Positions 58,012-64,000 of a DNA stretch of 64,000 nucleotides are shown here, piece after piece. The stretch lies in NCBI RefSeq assembly GCF_001701025.1, contig NZ_CP016793.1:8556001-8620000 (forward strand), given 5' to 3'. Under the pieces are notes generated by a model, which had not been told where the DNA came from, searched no databases, and saw nothing but the letters and a program-made list of their open reading frames with translations. The first letter of the stretch is position 1. The number at the start of each line of letters is the position of its first letter. Both the position numbers and the translations under genes were made by a program. The stretch is from Lentzea guizhouensis. GTDB taxonomy: Bacteria; Actinomycetota; Actinomycetes; Mycobacteriales; Pseudonocardiaceae.

Positions 58012-58728
58012 GTGCTGATCAAGAGGCTGCAGGAGTACGCGGCAAGGGCTCAGCCGGCCGCGCACGTGGAGGAGACGGGTGGCTGGTGGCTGCGCCACTC
58101 CCCCGAGGACGCCTGGTGGGTGAGCGCCGTGCTGCCGCACGACCGCGAGGACCGGGTCGACGTCGCGGAGAAGTTCTGCGCCGACCGCGGTGTCCCGACG
58201 AGGTTCCAGATCACGCCCGGCGTGTGCGCGGACGACCTCGACGCCCGGCTCGCGGACCGCGGTTACGCGCGAAGCCACGACATGTCCCTGCAGATCGCGT
58301 CGACCGCTGACGTGATCCGCCAGGCCCACGCGGACGCCGGTGCCGTCACGACCAGGCCGGACGACGGGTGGCTCGCGGCGTGGCACGAGGTGACGACGCG
58401 TGACGTCGAAGCCGAACGCGATCTGCTCAGCCGGGTCGAGGCGCCGAGCGCGTACGCGTTCGCCGAGGTCGACGACGAGATCGTGGCCGTTGGCCGGGTC
58501 GTCGCGGAGAACGGGTGGGCCGGTGTGTTCGGCATGGCGACACTTCCGCACGCACGGGGCCAAGGCGCCGCACGGTCCGTGCTCGCCGCATTGGCCTCAT
58601 GGGCGGCCGCGCGCGAGTCGAACCACATGTACCTGCAGATGGAGAAGGGCAACAAGGCCGCGTTCCGGCTCTACGAACGATCGGGGTTCCGCGAGCTGTG
58701 CACCTACCACTACCGCGTCCGCGAGTGA
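58012..58728 (+). CDS. GNAT N-acetyltransferase
   Basis: A 238-residue acetyltransferase with an N-terminal extension of about 130 residues and a C-terminal GNAT core: AFAEVDDEIVAVGRVV, GVFGMATLPHARGQGAARSVLAAL (acetyl-CoA loop RGQGAA), HMYLQMEKGNKAAFRLYERSGFREL. Substrate unknown. GTG 58012 immediately follows the EF-hand gene, so the two are probably one operon. Confidence 0.9.
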   Translation: MLIKRLQEYAARAQPAAHVEETGGWWLRHSPEDAWWVSAVLPHDREDRVDVAEKFCADRGVPTRFQITPGVCADDLDARLADRGYARSHDMSLQIASTADVIRQAHADAGAVTTRPDDGWLAAWHEVTTRDVEAERDLLSRVEAPSAYAFAEVDDEIVAVGRVVAENGWAGVFGMATLPHARGQGAARSVLAALASWAAARESNHMYLQMEKGNKAAFRLYERSGFRELCTYHYRVRE

Positions 58729-58781
58729 CCAATCAGGAATCAAGAAGCGCGGACCAGGGGTCTGCGAGTTAGCTTGTCGCC

Positions 58782-61187
<2,406 letters not shown>

Positions 61188-61204
61188 ACGGGTAGTAAGG
61201 GCCT

Positions 61205-61756
61205 ATGGAGATCACGCCGTTCCTGGACCGCAAGCTGAACCGCAGGTTCGAGACCTACGACAGCAACGGGGACGGCTGCGTCGAGCGCTCCGACTTCGAG
61301 CTCGCCGGTGCACGTGTGACCGGCGAGTTCGGCCTCGACCACGACGACCTGCGGGCAAAACGGATCCACGAGCAGCTCCTGGGCGCGTGGGACCACCTCT
61401 CCGCCGTGACCGACACCAACGACGACGACCGCGTCAGCCTGGACGAGTACAAGACCGCGTACGCGCGTGGTCTGCTGGAACGCCCTGAGGTGTTCGACGA
61501 CGCCTACGCGCCGTTCGTGGACGCGCTGCTGGACGTGGCCGGTGTTGACGGGTTCTTCGGGGTGGATGAGTACGTGCGGTGGTCTCGGGCGTTGCTGGAC
61601 CTGTCCCCTGCCGATGCGCGTGCCGTCCACGCGCGGCTCGACCACGACGGTGACGGTCTGGTCGGTGCCGAGGACCTGCTGGCGGCGATCAGGGCGTTCT
61701 ACTTCTCGGAGGACCCGGACGGGCCGGGGGCGTGGTTGCTCGGCCCACTCGGTTAG
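61205..61756 (+). CDS. Calerythrin-like EF-hand calcium-binding protein B
   Basis: A 183-residue paralog of the protein at 57456 (same MEIT-FLDRKL start and FYFSEDP end). EF1 DSNGDGCVERSD, EF2 DTNDDDRVSLDE and EF4 DHDGDGLVGAED are binding-competent, but EF3 (AGVDGFFGVDEY) has lost its loop. Ribosome site AGTAAGGG before ATG 61205. It begins 17 bases after the UvrA-like stop and is likely cotranscribed. Last four bases overlap the convergent SRPBCC gene. Confidence 0.92.
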   Translation: MEITPFLDRKLNRRFETYDSNGDGCVERSDFELAGARVTGEFGLDHDDLRAKRIHEQLLGAWDHLSAVTDTNDDDRVSLDEYKTAYARGLLERPEVFDDAYAPFVDALLDVAGVDGFFGVDEYVRWSRALLDLSPADARAVHARLDHDGDGLVGAEDLLAAIRAFYFSEDPDGPGAWLLGPLG

Positions 61757-62175
61757 GCAGCCTCGGCCACCTTCTTGATCGACGCGGCCTCCGTCTCGAC
61801 GTACCGCCTGGTCATCGACTTCGTCAGCAACCAGCCGATGCCCGCCATCAGGCCGGACATGGTCAGGCTGAGCGTGAGCCTGCTCCCGTCCGGATGCGGC
61901 TCCACGACGTGGCCGGCCGTGACCGTGACCCCCGACGACGTCGACACCCAGGTGAACGACACCCCGTCGGTCATCTCGGTGACCGTGAGCACCGAAGGCG
62001 CCAACCTGGGCTGCTTCAACCGCGTCCGCGACCCGACCACCAACGGCCCGGCGTCCAGCCGCTCCACGCTGTCGACCGTCGGGATCCGCTCCGGCCACCG
62101 CTCGACGTCGACGACCACCGCCCAGACCTGCTCCGGCGTGGCCGCGATGACGCTGGTGTGCTGAAAGCCAGGCAT
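61753..62175 (-). CDS. SRPBCC (polyketide cyclase/START-like) protein
   Basis: A 140-residue protein with the helix-grip fold: ATPEQVWAVVVDVERWPERIPTVDSVERLD, RTRLKQPRLAP and a C-terminal helix (YVETEAASIKKVAEAA). Binds hydrophobic ligands; no catalytic residues are obvious, so lipid binding or transport is as likely as cyclase activity. ATG 62175. It ends next to the EF-hand gene and begins next to the dehydrogenase gene. Confidence 0.85.
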   Translation of the reverse strand: MPGFQHTSVIAATPEQVWAVVVDVERWPERIPTVDSVERLDAGPLVVGSRTRLKQPRLAPSVLTVTEMTDGVSFTWVSTSSGVTVTAGHVVEPHPDGSRLTLSLTMSGLMAGIGWLLTKSMTRRYVETEAASIKKVAEAA

Positions 62176-62185
62176 GCTCGCGAGT

Positions 62186-63319
62186 CTACGAGAACCGCCG
62201 CTCGATCTCTTCCACCGCAGCGGCCGCGATCTCCGCAGCAGCCGCCCGCGGCCGTGGCGCGTGCAGGATCTTCCCGACCAGCTGCCGCATGGTCGTGCCG
62301 ATCTTGTCGAACGCCGACTCCGCCGTGGGTTCGATGTCGCCGAACAACGTCCACCACCACCAGGAGTTCGTCGCGGAGTTCGCCACGACGTCCGGGATGA
62401 CCAACGCGTCGATGAGCTCCTCGGCCTCCGCGGTGACCGGCATGTTCGCCGCCTCGACGATCAGCTTGGCGCGCACCGACTTCGCGTTGTCGCGGTGGAT
62501 GGCGTAGCTGGTGGCGGCGGGCACGAGCACGTCAGCCTCGACGTCGAGCCAGCTGTCGCGGTCGAGCTGGAGGTCGGTGTCCCGGAGCTTCGACCGGTCG
62601 ATGCCGCCGTGCGGATCCCGGGACAGCAGAAGGGTTTCCACGTCGAGCCCGGCCGGGTTGGCCACCACCCCGTGGACATCGGCGAGCCCGACGACCGTGA
62701 CGCCGGCCTTGGCGAGATACCGCGCCGTCGCGCCGCCCATCGAGCCGAACCCTTGGACAAAGGCGGTGGGATTGCTTGTTTTCAACCGTTCGAGGCCTTC
62801 GAGTGCGGCCTGCGCGACGCCGTAGCCTCCGACGAGCTCGTCGAGACCGACGCCGTCGACCGTGACGTTGAAGGCGTCCTGAAGTCGTTGGCGCGCTTTG
62901 TGTTCATCGTCCAGCAACGGGTAGACGGCCTGAATGGACGACTGCAGGCCGATCTTCGCAATGGCCCTGTCTATCGTGGACTGCCGCAGCCCGAGGTCCT
63001 CCCCCATCGTCCAGAACCGCTCGATGTACGGGGACATCGCGTAGAGATACGCCGTGAGCACGTCGAACGCCCTCGGGTCGTACGGGTCGAAGTCGATGCC
63101 GCCCTTGGCGCCACCGAGCGGCACATAACGCGCCGCGGGGTCGTAGTTGAGCGCCTCCTTGGCCGTCATGCCCTCGGCCAGCCTGCGCACCTCGTCGAGC
63201 GTGCAGCCCGCACGCATCCGCAGCCCGCCACTGCTCACCCCGCGCACCAGCCGGTCGATGACGAGGTGACCACGCGCACCCGTGGCCGGATCGGTCCACG
63301 TGACCTGCAGGAAGCTCAT
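62186..63319 (-). CDS. Glu/Leu/Phe/Val dehydrogenase family protein
   Basis: A 377-residue NAD(P)-dependent amino-acid dehydrogenase. The N-terminal substrate domain includes GGLRMRAGCTLDEVRRLAEGMTAKEAL and YVPLGGAKGGIDFDP with the catalytic Lys; the Rossmann domain starts QGFGSMGGATARYLA and later reads EAANMPVTAEAEEL and VVANSATNSWWWWTLFG. Somewhat short against glutamate dehydrogenases; substrate may be another amino acid. ATG 63319. Followed by the SRPBCC gene ten bases on. Confidence 0.9.
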   Translation of the reverse strand: MSFLQVTWTDPATGARGHLVIDRLVRGVSSGGLRMRAGCTLDEVRRLAEGMTAKEALNYDPAARYVPLGGAKGGIDFDPYDPRAFDVLTAYLYAMSPYIERFWTMGEDLGLRQSTIDRAIAKIGLQSSIQAVYPLLDDEHKARQRLQDAFNVTVDGVGLDELVGGYGVAQAALEGLERLKTSNPTAFVQGFGSMGGATARYLAKAGVTVVGLADVHGVVANPAGLDVETLLLSRDPHGGIDRSKLRDTDLQLDRDSWLDVEADVLVPAATSYAIHRDNAKSVRAKLIVEAANMPVTAEAEELIDALVIPDVVANSATNSWWWWTLFGDIEPTAESAFDKIGTTMRQLVGKILHAPRPRAAAAEIAAAAVEEIERRFS

Positions 63320-63344
63320 CCCCCCATCTTGGCGGACAGCCGGT

Positions 63345-64000
63345 TCACCTCGACATCTGGAGGAGGAACTCCGCGTTGCTCCTGGTCTTGCGTAGCCCGT
63401 CGAGCAACACGTCGACCTCGCGGTCGGCCATGGCCCTGCGCACCGCGTTCGTGATGGCCAGCTCCTGTTCGGACACCAGCAACTCCGCCTTGCGCGTGCT
63501 GGACTGGTTCAGGTCGATCGCCGGGTAGACCCTGCGCTGCGCCGCCTTGCGGTCGAGCTTGAGCTCGGCGTTGCCGGTGCTCTTGAGCTCCTCGAAGATC
63601 ACGGTGTCGCCCACCGACCCGGTCTCCACCAACGCCGTGGCGAAGATCGTGAGACTGCCACCGTCCTCGATGTTCCGCGCGGCCCCGAGAAACCTCTTCG
63701 GCGGGTTGAGCGCCCCGACCTCGATGCCACCGCTCAGAATCCGCCCACCACTGGGCGCCGCCAGGTTGTAGGCCCGCCCGAGCCTGGTCAGCGAGTCCAG
63801 CAACACCACCACGTCCTGCCCCTCCTCGACAAGCCGCTTGGCCCGCTCGATGGCGAGCTCCGCCGTGGCGATGTGCTCCCGCGGGTGCTCGTCGAACGTC
63901 GAGGTGAACATCTCGCCGGGCACGGTCTTCCTGATGTCGGTGACCTCCTCCGGCCGCTCCCCCACCAGCGCGACGATGAGGTGGCACTCGGGGTTGTTCT
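63345..64000 (-). CDS. rho: Transcription termination factor Rho, 3' part (5' end beyond the window)
   Basis: About 218 C-terminal codons of the Rho hexameric RNA helicase. [33 protein letters not shown], Walker B region [20 protein letters not shown], the Q-loop [34 protein letters not shown] and the ending [13 protein letters not shown] are diagnostic. The frame is open to the window edge, so the start and RNA-binding domain lie outside. Rho ends transcription at unstructured C-rich sites. Confidence 0.97.
   Translation of the reverse strand, partial: NNPECHLIVALVGERPEEVTDIRKTVPGEMFTSTFDEHPREHIATAELAIERAKRLVEEGQDVVVLLDSLTRLGRAYNLAAPSGGRILSGGIEVGALNPPKRFLGAARNIEDGGSLTIFATALVETGSVGDTVIFEELKSTGNAELKLDRKAAQRRVYPAIDLNQSSTRKAELLVSEQELAITNAVRRAMADREVDVLLDGLRKTRSNAEFLLQMSR

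Overview
The window is 64 kb of high-GC DNA with dense, often translationally coupled genes, frequent GTG/TTG starts and strong G/C bias in third codon positions. The gene set (PspC, class F sortase with a DUF4397 partner, Lnt next to a dolichol-phosphate-mannose-type synthase, calerythrin-like EF-hand proteins, a transmembrane Ser/Thr kinase, DasR-type operators at chitinases) points to a filamentous actinomycete, most likely Pseudonocardiaceae (Lentzea/Saccharothrix-like). The genus is inference. I see no tRNA, rRNA, CRISPR array, insertion sequence, phage or biosynthetic cluster. It reads as an ordinary chromosomal arm region with many small regulator-target pairs.

Layout. 0-6 kb: a His-rich mini-protein divergent from a five-gene peptide/nickel-type ABC importer. 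5.8-10.7 kb: sortase F and DUF4397 pair, a PfkB sugar kinase, a decayed stretch, a zinc-ribbon protein, and a GAF regulator divergent from 10.8-12.7 kb aldehyde dehydrogenase plus DUF779. 12.5-17 kb: MMPL exporter, ArsR regulator with a small membrane protein, and a two-gene unknown operon. 17-22.7 kb: threonine aldolase, a broken small gene, secreted hydrolase, GH18 chitinase, MBL-fold protein and LysR regulator. 22.7-30.2 kb: tandem SDRs with a TetR regulator, a GbsR-like regulator with a Rossmann mini-protein, PhoD phosphatase with a secreted repeat protein, and an aldo/keto reductase with its MerR regulator. 30.2-36.2 kb: MOSC protein, DUF1304, acyltransferase with a TxxL-repeat tail, phosphatase, GNAT, SLOG, and a VOC/WYL pair. 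36.1-43.8 kb: RHH-ClpN protein, Ser/Thr kinase, SDR, second chitinase, SMR pair, 5'-nucleotidase, YiaA and DUF2625. 43.8-49.2 kb: one giant single-chain acyl-CoA carboxylase. 49.4-57.3 kb: Gmad2-LysM protein, a frameshifted solute-binding lipoprotein, a MerR-B12/unknown/TspO operon, lnt-ppm and a TetR regulator. 57.4-64 kb: two EF-hand paralogs flanking GNAT and a UvrA-like ATPase, SRPBCC, an amino-acid dehydrogenase and the 3' part of rho.

The recurring theme is local regulation: nearly every regulator gene has a readable inverted repeat in its divergent gap. The items most worth pursuing are (1) the MerR-B12/unknown/TspO operon with a shared 13-bp inverted repeat at two places, (2) the acyltransferase whose cytoplasmic tail carries four TxxL motifs at exact 13-residue spacing after a fifth, suggestive of phospho-Thr/FHA docking, (3) the RHH-ClpN fusion divergent from a Ser/Thr kinase, (4) the His-rich protein facing a nickel/peptide-type importer, (5) EF-hand paralogs that have each lost a different calcium loop, and (6) three convergent gene pairs in which one partner has no stop codon at its natural end and runs antisense through its neighbour.
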